64,000 nucleotides of DNA from JAWWOL01 sp963797535 (GCA_963797535.1 CAWCPQ010000001.1:558001-622000), one strand, 5' to 3'. Positions 17,101 through 26,482 are shown, counted from the stretch's first letter. Translations and numbers: made by a program. Notes: generated by a model from the letters alone, not told the origin.

Positions 17101-17341
17101 TCGTCTTGAAGCGCGGGAACAGGTCCTTGAAGACGCGTGCCTCGACGTGGTGGGTGCCGGGCTTGCCGTTGGCGGTGGGCGGGCCCTCGTAGAAGACCCA
17201 GCGCTCACCGTCGGCGGTGCGTTCGAGGCTGCGGTTGAAGACGTCGGTGGCTGCCCAGCGTTCGAGGACCACGTGCTCCAGCGCCGGCAGGTCGACCTGG
17301 GGCGCCATGGCGGCGAACTTGCGTGGGTGACCGGTGCTCAT
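14162..17341 (-). CDS. ileS: Isoleucyl-tRNA synthetase, type 2 (eukaryote-like)
   Basis: 1059-residue class I aminoacyl-tRNA synthetase charging tRNA-Ile in the cytoplasm. The first signature is in GPPTANGKPGTHHVEARVF, the variant of HIGH seen in type 2 IleRS; the second is KMSKHLGN. Zinc-type cysteines occur in APYCPRCGTGLSDHE and HCWRCDTALLY. The editing domain (WTTTPWTLISNTAVAVHP, DGTGLVHQAPAFGADD) and the anticodon-binding C-terminus are present. ATG start at 17341 has GGAGAAG upstream. No frame break in 3.2 kb. I saw no canonical T-box sequence (GGTGGTACCGCG) upstream, although many actinobacterial ileS genes have one. Confidence 0.97.
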   Translation of the reverse strand: MSTGHPRKFAAMAPQVDLPALEHVVLERWAATDVFNRSLERTADGERWVFYEGPPTANGKPGTHHVEARVFKDLFPRFKTMKGHHVPRTAGWDCHGLPVELAIEKELGFTGKQDIEAYGVAEFNAKCRASVLEHVDEFTSLSERMGYWVDFDKAYWTMNPEYVESVWWSLKTIFDKGLLVQDHRVAPYCPRCGTGLSDHEVAQGYLTVTDPSVYVRFPLTAGELADEYGVGKVSLLVWTTTPWTLISNTAVAVHPNVDYSVVLSEGELLVVAEPLLGKVFGEVAYEVLRTVKGSELEHAVYSRPFNIVDFPEGKHAHYVGLAEYVTTEDGTGLVHQAPAFGADDLLVARKYGLPVVNPVRPDGTFEPQLPLVGGLFFKKADKGIVEDLRARGLLFRHVQYEHSYPHCWRCDTALLYYAQPSWYIRTTAIKDQLIAENAKTDWHPSTIRDGRYGDWLENNIDWALSRNRYWGTPLPLWRCTDGHVTAVGSRAELGSLAGRDLSDLDPHRPFVDEVTFPCPTCSLEATRVPEVIDGWYDSGSMPFAQFGYPHSGPQQTAEFEASYPADFICEAIDQTRGWFYTLMAVGTLAFEQSSYKTVLCLGHIVDKDGRKMSKHLGNVLDPFELFENHGADALRWYMLCAGSPWQTRRVGDEVLEEVVRKVLLTYWNTASFLVLYANANGWVPGSFAPPVAERPAIDRWALSELHATVIEVDEALEDFDSTRAGRRLTQFIDDLSNWYVRRSRRRFWDGDPAALATLHECLEVLTRLMAPFVPFITDEVHRRLVVDVWPDLPDSVHLRDWPAVDGALVDERLAAQMALVRRLVELGRAARAESGVKTRQPLGRALVGANGWAELPAELQAQVTDELNVQSLESLSGAGSLVDVTVKANFRALGKRFGKGTQPVAAAVAAANPEELVSELRATGSAVVYVDGETVYLTAEEVVVTETPREGWAVASAAGETIALDLTISPELRRAGLVRDAVRLVQEARKTSGLDVSDRIELWWVADSDDVASALREHAATLSSEVLAPLVTEDRPAAPLPEHRDDDLGLSFWLRAAGA

Positions 17342-17748
17342 GACTCACTTCTCCGTCGGACAGCGCATCTTCACCCGGGGTGCGGAAACTCCCTGCGACT
17401 TTACCAATGACGCCTGCTCAGGCGGGCGCGTAGCGCAGCAGCACGGCAGGGGAGTCCAACCGCGTCGCTGGCAGGGGACGCAGCCGCGGGCTCAGCGTCG
17501 CCCGGGACGGGCGCGCGGGCCGCATGGTAACGCCCGCTGCCACAATCCGGGCGCTTTGTGGACAAACGCGTGGCAGACTGACGGATCGCACCGGGAACGC
17601 CCGGGCGGCGCGTTGCGTTGGATGCGGGACAAGTCGGGGCTTATCCTGCTCGGACTCGTGATCGGATTCGGGCAACGCCCGAGTTGCCGCTCGCTCGTGA
17701 CCAGGAAGCCGCGTTTCCAACGGGGCCGCCGGAATTGGGGGCACAGGG
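17342..17748. other. Divergent intergenic region ileS / dksA-like
   Basis: About 400 bases carrying the promoters of both genes. It contains a tight hairpin (17411-17424, CGCCTG/CAGGCG) on the ileS side and a DnaA-box-like 9-mer TGTGGACAA at 17557-17565. Open frames here overlap antisense to the next gene and look non-coding. No T-box or riboswitch recognised. Confidence 0.5.
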
Positions 17749-18504
17749 ATGGTTCGAACTACCGACCGGTCGGGCGAGGACGCCCAGCCGAGCCGCAGTG
17801 TGGCTGCGGTGGCCAAGAAGTCTGCTGCCACCGTGTCCGCATCGGTGACGCCTGCCAAGACCCCGGCCGCGGCGAAGGCACCGGCCAAGACGGCCGCCGT
17901 GAAGACCGCACCCGCCAAGACCGCGCCCGCGAACGCCACTCCGGCCAAGACCGCCCCGGCCAAGGCCGCCGCGGTCAAGCCCGTAGCCACCAAGTCCGCC
18001 CCCACAAAGACGGCCCCTGCCAAGACGGCCCCTGCCAAGACGGCTCCCGCCAAGGCTCCGGCCGCCCGCAAGGCTGCGCCGGCGCGACGCGGTGCGGCCA
18101 AGGGCCCGTTCGAGCTGCCAGCCGTACGCGACGGCGAGGACCCCTGGACCACCGAGGAGCTCGCCGAGATCCGTACCGAGCTCGAGGAGCAGGCGCGCGA
18201 GCTGCGCGGCGAGATCGACGACGCCGAGATCGCCTGGCACGAGCTGCAGCGCGACTCGGGCGACGGGGCCGGCGACGATCAGGCCGACGCCGGCACCAAG
18301 ACGTTCGAGCGCGAGCACGAGCTGTCCCTCGCCAACAACAGCCGTGACCTGCTCGCTCAGGTCGACCGGGCGCTGTCGCGGCTGGACAACGGCACGTACG
18401 GCATCTGCGAGAACTGTGGTCAGCCCGTGGGCAAGGCTCGGCTCCAGGCGTTCCCTCGTGCCACCCTGTGTGTGACATGCAAACAACGCGAGGAACGTCG
18501 CTGA
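17749..18504 (+). CDS. DksA/TraR-type zinc finger protein with Lys/Ala/Pro-rich N-terminus
   Basis: 251 residues. Residues about 20-115 are low-complexity PAKTAPAK-type repeats rich in Lys and Ala, resembling histone-H1-like tails. The C-terminal half is a DksA/TraR domain: a coiled-coil segment (EELAEIRTELEEQARELRGEI), RALSRLDNGTYGICENCG and a four-cysteine finger (CENCG ... LCVTCKQREERR). Family members bind the RNA polymerase secondary channel; here the tail could add nonspecific DNA binding (inference). It is the usual actinobacterial neighbour of lspA, whose start overlaps its 3' end. Confidence 0.9.
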   Translation: MVRTTDRSGEDAQPSRSVAAVAKKSAATVSASVTPAKTPAAAKAPAKTAAVKTAPAKTAPANATPAKTAPAKAAAVKPVATKSAPTKTAPAKTAPAKTAPAKAPAARKAAPARRGAAKGPFELPAVRDGEDPWTTEELAEIRTELEEQARELRGEIDDAEIAWHELQRDSGDGAGDDQADAGTKTFEREHELSLANNSRDLLAQVDRALSRLDNGTYGICENCGQPVGKARLQAFPRATLCVTCKQREERR

Positions 18505-19109
18505 CCGAGTCCACTTCGTCCGCCGAGGCCGGGTCACCGGCCGCGCAGTCGACCCAGCCGGCCCCAGCCAAGGCCGCAGTCAAGCCGTCGATGCGCCGTA
18601 TTGCCCTGCTCGGGGCGGTCGCGCTGACGGTGATCATCGCCGACCTGCTGAGCAAGATCGCGATCGTGTCGTGGATGACCGAGAACGAGACCCGCAACGT
18701 GATCGGCCGGCTGCTGCAGATCACCTACACCCGCAATGCCGGTGCCGCGTTCTCCTTCGGCGAGGGCATGACCGTGGTGTTCGCCCTCGTTGCCGTCGCG
18801 GTGGCCGTGGCCATCATCCGGACAGCGCGCAGCCTGCGCAGCCTGTGGTGGGCGATCACGCTCGGTCTGCTGCTCGGGGGCGCGCTCGGCAACCTGGGCG
18901 ACCGGATCTTCCGCTACCCGGGCTTCCTGCGCGGGCACGTCGTCGACTGGATCGAGCTGCCGCACTGGCCGGTGTTCAACCTGGCTGACTCCGCCATCGT
19001 CTGCGGCGGCGTCATCGCCGTGATCCTGTCCTCGCGCGGCATCCAGGTGGACGGCACCCACGCCGACCACCACCGCCATCACGCCGAGGACGAGGTCGTC
19101 GAGCCGTGA
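18477..19109 (+). CDS. lspA: Lipoprotein signal peptidase LspA
   Basis: Membrane aspartyl protease that cleaves lipoprotein signal peptides after diacylglyceryl transfer. About 210 residues with four membrane helices. The conserved blocks are TYTRNAGAAFSFG, GGALGNLGDRIFRYPGF and VFNLADSAIV, with the two catalytic aspartates in GNLGDR and NLADS. An unusual Ser/Ala/Pro-rich N-terminal extension of about 38 residues precedes helix 1; the ATG at 18477 overlaps the previous gene and I cannot exclude another start. The stop overlaps rluD by 4 bases. Confidence 0.94.
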   Translation: MQTTRGTSLTESTSSAEAGSPAAQSTQPAPAKAAVKPSMRRIALLGAVALTVIIADLLSKIAIVSWMTENETRNVIGRLLQITYTRNAGAAFSFGEGMTVVFALVAVAVAVAIIRTARSLRSLWWAITLGLLLGGALGNLGDRIFRYPGFLRGHVVDWIELPHWPVFNLADSAIVCGGVIAVILSSRGIQVDGTHADHHRHHAEDEVVEP

Positions 19110-20035
19110 CCGACCGCCGCACCCTCCCGGTCCCCGACGGACTGGAGGGGATGCGTCTCGACGCTGCGCTGTCCCGCCTGTTCGGACTCTCACGTACGGC
19201 TGCCGCCGACCTCGTCGCGGGTGGCTTCGCGACGATCGACGGCAGGGCCAGCAGCAAGTCTGACCGGGTCAGCGCGGGAGCGTGGCTCGAGGTCGACCTG
19301 CCGGCGCCGGCTGCTCCGCTCGCGGCCAGGGCGACGCCCGTACCCGGCATGACCGTGGTGCACGAGGACGGCGACATCATCGTCATCGACAAGCCCCCGT
19401 TCGTCGCAGCGCACCCGTCGCCCGGCTACACCGGGGCCACCGTTGTCGGAGCCTTGATGGCTGCCGGGCACACGGTCTCGACCTCCGGCTCAGCGGAGCG
19501 ACAGGGCGTCGTGCACCGCCTGGATGCGGGCACGAGCGGACTGATGGTCGTGGCCAAGAGCGAGCGCGCCTACACGGTGCTGAAGTCGGCGTTCCGTGAG
19601 CGAGAGGTGGACAAGCGCTACCACGCCCTCGTCCAGGGCCATCCCGACCCGCTGCGGGGCACCGTCGACGCACCGATCGACCGGCACCCCAACCACCAGT
19701 TCAAGTTCGCCGTGATCGCCGACGGCAAGCCGAGCATCACGCACTACGACACGATCGAGGCTTTCCGCGCGGCCTCGCTGCTGGACATCCATCTCGAGAC
19801 CGGGCGCACGCACCAGATCCGCGTGCACATGACCGCGCTCAAGCACCCGCTGGCCGGCGACGCGCAATACGGCGCCGACCCCACGCTGACGCTGCGGCTC
19901 GGGCTCAAGCGTCAGTGGCTGCACGCCGTACGACTCGGGTTCGCACACCCCGACGACGGGCGCTGGGTGGAGTTCGAGAGCCCCTACCCCGAGGATCTCG
20001 TGCGGGCGATGGACATTCTGCGCGAAGAGTCCTGA
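19106..20035 (+). CDS. rluD: RluA/RluD family pseudouridine synthase
   Basis: 309 residues. An S4 RNA-binding domain (GMRLDAALSRLFGLSRTAAA) is followed by the catalytic domain with GVVHRLDAGTSGLMVVAKS, in which the Asp of HRLD is the nucleophile, and the binding motif ETGRTHQIRVHM. It isomerises uridines in large-subunit rRNA. GTG start overlaps the lspA stop; this lspA-rluD pair is conserved in actinobacteria. Confidence 0.94.
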   Translation: MTDRRTLPVPDGLEGMRLDAALSRLFGLSRTAAADLVAGGFATIDGRASSKSDRVSAGAWLEVDLPAPAAPLAARATPVPGMTVVHEDGDIIVIDKPPFVAAHPSPGYTGATVVGALMAAGHTVSTSGSAERQGVVHRLDAGTSGLMVVAKSERAYTVLKSAFREREVDKRYHALVQGHPDPLRGTVDAPIDRHPNHQFKFAVIADGKPSITHYDTIEAFRAASLLDIHLETGRTHQIRVHMTALKHPLAGDAQYGADPTLTLRLGLKRQWLHAVRLGFAHPDDGRWVEFESPYPEDLVRAMDILREES

Positions 20036-20038
20036 CCC

Positions 20039-20800
20039 GTGCCGGCTGGGGTGTGGGTTTTCGCTGCCGCCTGCCTGGCCGTGGCTGTACTCAGGCAGGT
20101 GTGGCGGCAGTCGTCCATGCTTCGGCGTTGGCACTACCCGGCGCTCGAGGAGGTCGCGCCCGGTGAACGGTTTGAGGACCCTTTGCCGGACCGGGCGGTC
20201 GACCTCTGGGCTGCCCACGACCCAACGCCACTGGGCTTCCGCTCACTCGGTGTGCTCAACGCGGCGTCGTACCGCGGACAGGGCGCGTTGCTGCAGGTCT
20301 GGTTGGACGAGACGTCCTACGGGACGGTCGCCCTTGCGACGTTCATCCCCGGCGGGCGCGCCGGCGAGGCACGGCTCCATCGGGGGTTCGTGACCTATCA
20401 CGGTGACCCTGCAGAGCCTTCCGCACTGCACGCGCTGGCGGCCTCGTCCTCGATGCTGGAACCGTTGGTACGGCCGGGTAGTCAGGTGCTGTGGTGGGCG
20501 GAGCCGAGCCAGGCCGGGCTGCTAGGGATCCACCGGCGCCAGTGCTTCACCGTGGGCGCGGAGCCGTTGTGCCCGACCAGCCTCGAGGACGTACGGCGTC
20601 TGATGGCCCGGAACCGGGAGGCGGAGCGGGCATGGCTGATCTCATCGGGCGCGCTTCGAGAGCGAACCGACGGCGGACTTCAGCTGGGCGGGCGGGCGTT
20701 CGGCCGGTCGTTGTGGAACCGGTTGCCGACGGCCCGGCTGGCGCGACGCCGGGCCGACCGGAAGGCCACGAAGACCGTGTCGACCTGGACGAAGGCATAG
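20039..20800 (+). CDS. Hypothetical membrane-anchored protein
   Basis: 253 residues, GTG start 3 bases after the rluD stop, so probably cotranscribed. One N-terminal hydrophobic segment (VWVFAAACLAVAVL) is followed by a soluble domain with WHYPALEEVAPGERFEDPLP, GQGALLQVWLDETSYGTVALATF and an Arg-rich C-terminus. No catalytic motif or family recognised. Length and codon use look normal for the region. Confidence 0.7.
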   Translation: MPAGVWVFAAACLAVAVLRQVWRQSSMLRRWHYPALEEVAPGERFEDPLPDRAVDLWAAHDPTPLGFRSLGVLNAASYRGQGALLQVWLDETSYGTVALATFIPGGRAGEARLHRGFVTYHGDPAEPSALHALAASSSMLEPLVRPGSQVLWWAEPSQAGLLGIHRRQCFTVGAEPLCPTSLEDVRRLMARNREAERAWLISSGALRERTDGGLQLGGRAFGRSLWNRLPTARLARRRADRKATKTVSTWTKA

Positions 20801-20831
20801 TCCGCGACCAGTTCCCCCGTACTCCCTTCCC

Positions 20832-20893
20832 GCCGATCTTGGACGTCCTGCCCGTCTCGCGACGCCGGGACGGGCATGATCTGCAAGATCGGC
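20832..20893. terminator. Two-stem inverted repeat
   Basis: Outer arms GCCGATCTT (20832-20840) and AAGATCGGC (20885-20893) enclose inner arms TGCCCGTC (20849-20856) and GACGGGCA (20869-20876). It lies after the preceding gene and 180 bp before dnaE; no T-tract, so it may be a terminator or a dnaE leader structure. Confidence 0.5.
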
Positions 20894-21070
20894 ACAGCCG
20901 CCTGGGTCACCGACACGCCGTCCTTGCTGGACGTCCCCCGGGACACGCCGATTCTGTCGGCGGCGCATGACAGACTCTCTCTGCGCGGGTGACCCCCGCT
21001 GTACGGCCCGATCGCTCCTTCCCCAGCGCTCCTGCCGCTCATTGGCGCTTGTCTGAGAGGAGCCGGCCCC

Positions 21071-24000
21071 ATGTCGGACAGCTCGGCCGACTCGTTCGTG
21101 CACCTGCACGTGCACACCGAGTACTCCATGCTCGACGGTGCCGCCCGGCTCAAGGATCTGTTCGCCGAGGCGTCCCGGATGGAGATGCCGGCGCTGGCCA
21201 TGACCGACCACGGCAACGTCTTCGGTGCCTACGACTTCTGGAAGCAGGCCAAGGCCGCCGGGGTCAAGCCGATCATCGGCATGGAGGCCTACGTCACGCC
21301 GGGCACCAGCCGGTACGAGCGGACCAGGGTGCGCTGGGCCGAGGGCGGCGAGGACGACGTCTCAGGCGGTGGCGCGTTCACCCACATGACGCTGCTCGCC
21401 GAGAACACCAAGGGCATGCACAACCTGTTCCGGTTGTCGTCGCTGGCGAGCCTCGAGGGGTTCTTCTACAAGCCGCGGGTCGATCGCGAGCTGATCGAGA
21501 CCTACGCCGAAGGCATCATCGCGACCACCGGCTGCCCGTCCGGGGAGATCCAGACCCGGCTGCGATTCGGCGACTACGACGGCGCCAAGCGGGTGGCCGG
21601 TGAGCTGCAGGAGATCTTCGGCAAGGACAGCTTCTTCTGCGAGCTGATGGACCACGGCCTCGGCATCGAGCGACGCGTCCACGCCGACCTGATCAAGCTC
21701 GCCGGCGAGCTGGCCATCCCGATGGTCGCGACCAACGACCTGCACTACACCTTCGAGAAGGACGCCGAGGCGCACGAGGTCCTGCTCTGCGTCCAGTCCG
21801 GCAAGACCATGGCCGACCCCAACCGGTTCAAGTTCGACGCCAAGGACTTCTATCTCAAGTCCGCCGGTGAGATGCGCGAGCTGTGGGGTCAGATCCCCGG
21901 CGCCTGCGACAACACGCTGCTGATCGCCGAACGGGTCGACGTCTCGTTCAACGAGGGCGCCAACCTGATGCCGCAGTTCCCCGTACCACCGGGGGAGTCC
22001 GAGGAGTCGTGGCTGGTCAAGGAGGTCGAGCTCGGGCTGCACAAGCGGTTCCCGGCCGGCATCCCCGACACCCACCGCAAGCAGGCCGAGTACGAGATCG
22101 GCGTCATCTGCCAGATGGGGTTCCCCGGCTACTTCCTGGTGACCGCCGACCTGGTGCAGTACGCCAAGGACAACGGCATCCGGGTCGGCCCCGGTCGCGG
22201 TTCCGCGGCCGGCTGCCTGATCGCCTACGCGATGGGCATCACCGAGCTCGACCCGATCAAGCACAAGCTGCTCTTCGAGCGGTTCCTCAACCCGGACCGC
22301 ATCTCGATGCCCGACATCGACATGGACTTCGACGAGCGCCGGCGCGGCGACATGATCCGCTACGCCACCGAGAAGTACGGCGAGGAACGCGTCGCGCAGA
22401 TCATCACCTACGGCACGATCAAGGCCAAGCAGGCGGTCAAGGACTCCGGCCGGGTGCGTGGCTATCCCTACGCCCTCGGCGACCGGATCACCAAGGCGAT
22501 GCCGCCGTCGGTCATGGGCAAGGATGTGCCGCTGTCCGGCATCTTCGACCCGGCCCACCCGCGCTACGCCGAGGCCGGCGAGTTCCGGGCGTTGTACGAG
22601 TCCGACATCGACGTGCGCACAGTCGTCGACACCGCCCGCGGCCTCGAGGGTCTCAAGCGTCAGTGGGGCGTCCACGCTGCCGGCGTCATCTTGTGCCGCG
22701 AGCCGCTGCTCGACGTCATCCCGATCCAGCGCCGCGACCAGGACGGCGCGATCATCACCCAGTTCGACATGGGTGCGTGCGAGTCGCTCGGCCTGCTCAA
22801 GATGGACTTCCTCGGCCTGCGCAACCTCACCATCCTCGACGACTGCGTGGCCAACATCGAGGCCAACCGCGGCGAGAAGCTCGTGCTCGAGGACCTCGAC
22901 CTCGATGCCGACGCCAACGCCTACGAGCTGCTCGGCCGCGGTGACACCCTGGGCGTGTTCCAGCTCGACGGCGGCGGCATGCGCTCGCTGCTGCGGATGA
23001 TGCGGCCGACCTCGTTCGACGACATCTCCGCCCTCATCGCGCTCTACCGGCCGGGTCCGATGGGCGCCAACGCTCACATCGACTACGCCGACCGCAAGAA
23101 CGGCCGCAAGCCGGTCGTACCGATCCACCCCGAGCTCGCCGAGCCGTTGGCCGAGATCCTGGACGAGACCTACGGGTTGATCGTCTACCAGGAGCAGGTC
23201 ATGGCGATCGCGCAAAAGCTGGCCGGCTACACGCTCGGTCAGGCCGACCTGCTCCGCCGCGCCATGGGCAAGAAGAAGCGCGAGATCCTCGACAAGGAGT
23301 ACGTCGGGTTCGAGGCCGGCATGAAGCCAGCGGGGCTACGGCGCCGCGGCGATCAAGACGCTGTGGGACATCCTGGTCCCGTTCGCCGACTACGCCTTCA
23401 ACAAGGCCCACAGCGCCGGCTACGGCGTGGTGTCCTACTGGACGGCGTTCCTCAAGGCCAACTACCCCGCCGAGTACATGGCGGCGCTGCTCACCTCCGT
23501 CCGTGACGACAAGGACAAGAGCGCCCTCTACCTCGCCGAGTGCCGGCGCATGGGCATCAAGGTGCTGCCGCCGGACGTCAACGAGTCCGACTCCAACTAC
23601 ACCCCGCGCGGCACCGACATCCGGTTCGGCCTGTCCGCCATCCGCAACGTCGGCGAGAACGTCGTACGGTCCCTCGTCGCCACCCGGCGCGAGAAGGGCA
23701 TGTTCGTCGACTTCCCCGACTACCTGCGCAAGGTCGAGGCGGTCGCCTGCAACAAGAAGACCGTCGACGCCCTGATCAAGGCCGGCGCCTTTGACTCGCT
23801 CGGCCACACCCGACGCGGCCTGCTTGCCGTCCACGAGACGGCTATCGACCAGGTCATGGAGACCAAGCGGGCCGAGGCGATCGGGCAGTACGACCTGTTC
23901 GGCATGGGCGGCGACGAGGACACGACCGGCGACGTGGCCGACGCGTTCGAGCTGGTCATCCCGGTGGGCGAGTGGGACAAGGCCGTCCTGCTCGGCTACG

Positions 24001-24611
24001 AGCGCGAGATGCTCGGCCTCTACGTCTCCGACCACCCGCTGTTCGGCATCGAGCACGTGCTGTCCGGCGCTGTCGACGCGGGGCTGGCGACCGTGATGTC
24101 GGACGAGGCGCGGCCGGACGGATCCGTCCTCACGATCGGGGGTTTGATCACCAGCGTCCAGCGCAAGATCACCAAGAAGGGTGACGCCTGGGCCATCGCC
24201 ATCGTCGAGGACCTCGAGGGTGCGATCGAGACGATGTTCTTCCCGGCGACCTACCAGCAGTGCGCCGTGCACCTGACCGAGGACGCTGTCGTGCTGGTCC
24301 GCGGCCGGCTGGACAAGCGGGACGAGACGCCCAAGCTGATCGCGATGGAGATCACCATCCCCGACCTGTCCCAGGGCCCGCGCGGACCGGTGGTGCTGAC
24401 GATGGCGGCTGCCCGATGCACCCCACCGGTGGTCGAGCGGCTCAAGGACGTGCTGGCCAGTCATCCCGGCACGACCGAGGTGCACCTGCAGCTGGTCAGC
24501 GGGGGTCGGACCAAGGTGCTCCAGCTCGACGACCGGCTGCGCGTCACCGCAACTCCCTCGCTGATGGGAGACCTCAAGGCGTTGCTCGGCCCGTCCTGCC
24601 TCGGCGGCTGA
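21071..24611 (+). CDS. dnaE: DNA polymerase III alpha subunit, one frame break
   Basis: Replicative polymerase, about 1179 residues after correction, normal for DnaE1. The PHP domain starts FVHLHVHTEYSMLDGAARLK. The catalytic palm shows GPGRGSAAGCLIAY and PDIDMDFDERRRGDMIRY with the metal-binding aspartates. FNKAHSAGYGVVSYWTAFLKANYP and a C-terminal OB-fold (GGLITSVQRKITKKGDAWAI) follow. At 23332-23335 an extra G shifts the frame between GMKPA and GYGAAAIKTLWDILVPFA; the rest is intact. An essential gene cannot be split this way, so this is likely a sequence error. Start ATG 21071 after GAGAGGAG. Confidence 0.95.
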
Positions 24612-24612
24612 T

Positions 24613-25311
24613 GTGGCTCGGTTCGTGCTGGTGCCGGGGTTCTGGCTGGGTGGCTGGGCCTGGGACTCGGTCGCGTCCTCCCTGCGTGCCGCGGGCCACG
24701 ACGTCGAGGCGGTGACGTTGCCGGGGCTCGAGTCGCTTGACACCGATCGGTCGGCCATCTCCCTCGACGACCACATCCGGGCCGTCGTCGCCGTGCTCAG
24801 GTCCGGGCGCCCGGCGATCCTGGTCGGGCACAGCGGTGCGGGTGCGGTGATCTACGGGGCGACCGATCGTGCGCCAGCGCTGGTTTCGCGCGGGGTCTAC
24901 GTCGACAGCGGGCCGCTGCCCGATGGCGCTGCGGTGGGGTTTCCTGCCGACTCGGACGCCGACGAGATCCCGCTGCCGACCTGGCCGGAGCTGGCGGCCA
25001 ACGGCAGCAGCCTCGACGGTCTCGAGGACGCACAGCTCACCGAGTTCCGTTCCCGGGCCGTTCCGCACCCGGCTGGACCAGCCCGTGACCCGTTGCGACT
25101 CACCGACCCGCGGCGTCTCGAGGTGCCGGTGACGATGATCACGTCGTCGTTCCCGGCGGAGCAGATCCGCACCCTGATGGCCGAGGGGCACCCCTACTTC
25201 GTCGAAGCGGCCAAGCTCGAGCCGACCATCGTCGACCTGCCGACCGGGCACTGGCCGATGTGGTCCAGGGCCGACGACCTGGCCAGGGCTCTCGAGGGCT
25301 TGGCGCCGTGA
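24613..25311 (+). CDS. Alpha/beta hydrolase
   Basis: 232 residues. FVLVPGFWLGGWAWDSVASSLRAAGHDV is a typical first strand and HGxW-like region, VGHSGAGAVIY is the nucleophile elbow with the catalytic Ser, and LPTGHWPMWS carries the catalytic His. It resembles small esterase/MenH-like hydrolases; substrate unknown. GTG start lies 1 base after the dnaE stop. Confidence 0.88.
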   Translation: MARFVLVPGFWLGGWAWDSVASSLRAAGHDVEAVTLPGLESLDTDRSAISLDDHIRAVVAVLRSGRPAILVGHSGAGAVIYGATDRAPALVSRGVYVDSGPLPDGAAVGFPADSDADEIPLPTWPELAANGSSLDGLEDAQLTEFRSRAVPHPAGPARDPLRLTDPRRLEVPVTMITSSFPAEQIRTLMAEGHPYFVEAAKLEPTIVDLPTGHWPMWSRADDLARALEGLAP

Positions 25312-25406
25312 AAGCCATCGACCTGGCCGCGGCAGAGACCTTCATCACAACCCACGCCCGGCTGATCGACCGGGCGGTCCGGGTCCTGCTGACCGATCGC
25401 CCTTGA
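25308..25406 (+). pseudogene. 32-codon remnant coupled to the hydrolase gene
   Basis: A GTG overlapping the hydrolase stop opens a 32-residue frame, MKAIDLAAAETFITTHARLI and on to DRP, ending at a TGA. The pattern (short helix, Ala-rich, THARLIDR) looks like the beginning of a longer actinobacterial protein of unknown function that starts with similar sequence, here cut off by loss of the 3' part. Could also be a genuine tiny coupled ORF. Low certainty. Confidence 0.35.
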
Positions 25407-25501
25407 CGAGCCTCGCCTGACATCCCGGTTTGCGGTTGCACCCGGTCGTCGGGGACTCTGGTCTTTCGACCACTGACGCACGCGACGATCCCCGAGGCCC
25501 G

Positions 25502-26482
25502 ATGAGTGTGACTGCGACGCCCTGCTTCGCCGTACGAGGGCTCGTCCGCAGCTATCCCGGTCGCACCGGCAAGAACCCCCGTCCCGCCGTCGTCGCGACC
25601 GACCACATCGACCTGACCATCGAAGCCGGCCAGGTCTACGGGCTGCTCGGTCCCAACGGCGCAGGCAAGACGTCGCTGGTGCGCCAGCTGATCGGGCTGC
25701 TCACGCCGGACGCCGGCAGCATCACGATGTTCGGCCGTGAGGTCACGTCCAGACCCGACCTGGTGTCGCGCCACGTCGCCTACCTCGCGCAGACCGAGCC
25801 GGCGTTGGACGAGCTGACCGTACGGGTCGCCGTCGACACCACCGGGCGGCTGCGCGGGCTCACCAAGTCCGAGTCGGTCCCGGCGACGACCCACCTGGTG
25901 TCCGAGCTGGGCATGGAGTCGATCGCGGACCGGCCGATCAGCCGGTTGTCCGGTGGGCAGCGGCGCCTCGCCGGGGTGGCCACTGCCCTGATCGCTGACC
26001 GGCCGGTGCTGGTGCTCGACGAGCCAACGACCGGACTCGATCCGCTGGCTCGCCGTGCCGTCTGGGACGCGCTGGACCGGCGCCGGGTCCTCGGCGCCAC
26101 CGTGGTTCTGGTCACCCACAACGTCCTGGAGGCGGAGACGGTCCTGGACCGGGTAGCCGTGCTCGACCGCGGCCGGGTCATCGCCGAGGACACCCCCGGC
26201 CGGCTCAAAGCCATGGTCAGCGACGAGGTGCGCCTGGACCTGGTCTGGCGCTCGGACCCGCCGCTGGACGATCCCACTGTCGCGCTTCTCTCCGGCACAG
26301 CCACCATCAGCGGCCGCCGCTGGACGGCCCGGATGTCCACCGCCGACGCCCGTGAGGCGCTCGGCCGGCTCACCGGTGGCCCCGCGTTCCCAGCCCTCGA
26401 CGACTTCACCCTCGCCACGCCGTCGCTCGAGGACGTCTACCTCACCCTGGGCGGCGCTGCCCGCGACCTCGAGCGGCTGTGA
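25502..26482 (+). CDS. ABC transporter ATP-binding protein
   Basis: 326 residues. Walker A GPNGAGKTSLVRQLIG, Q-loop YLAQTEPALDELTVR, signature RLSGGQRRLAGVA, Walker B VLVLDEPTTGLDPLA and the switch His in VLVTHNVLEAE are all present. The C-terminal 90 residues are the accessory domain common in drug/ABC-2 exporters. The ATG at 25502 is chosen; the upstream in-frame region is not conserved-looking. It overlaps the permease start by 4 bases. Confidence 0.93.
   Translation: MSVTATPCFAVRGLVRSYPGRTGKNPRPAVVATDHIDLTIEAGQVYGLLGPNGAGKTSLVRQLIGLLTPDAGSITMFGREVTSRPDLVSRHVAYLAQTEPALDELTVRVAVDTTGRLRGLTKSESVPATTHLVSELGMESIADRPISRLSGGQRRLAGVATALIADRPVLVLDEPTTGLDPLARRAVWDALDRRRVLGATVVLVTHNVLEAETVLDRVAVLDRGRVIAEDTPGRLKAMVSDEVRLDLVWRSDPPLDDPTVALLSGTATISGRRWTARMSTADAREALGRLTGGPAFPALDDFTLATPSLEDVYLTLGGAARDLERL

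Noticed and set aside
17520..17545. T-box-like sequence on the minus strand upstream of ileS
   Set aside because: The best match (GGGCGTTACCATGCGG) lacks the GGTACC core and no specifier loop could be placed.
21362..23215. 617-codon minus-strand open frame inside dnaE
   Set aside because: Antisense shadow of a clearly conserved polymerase gene.
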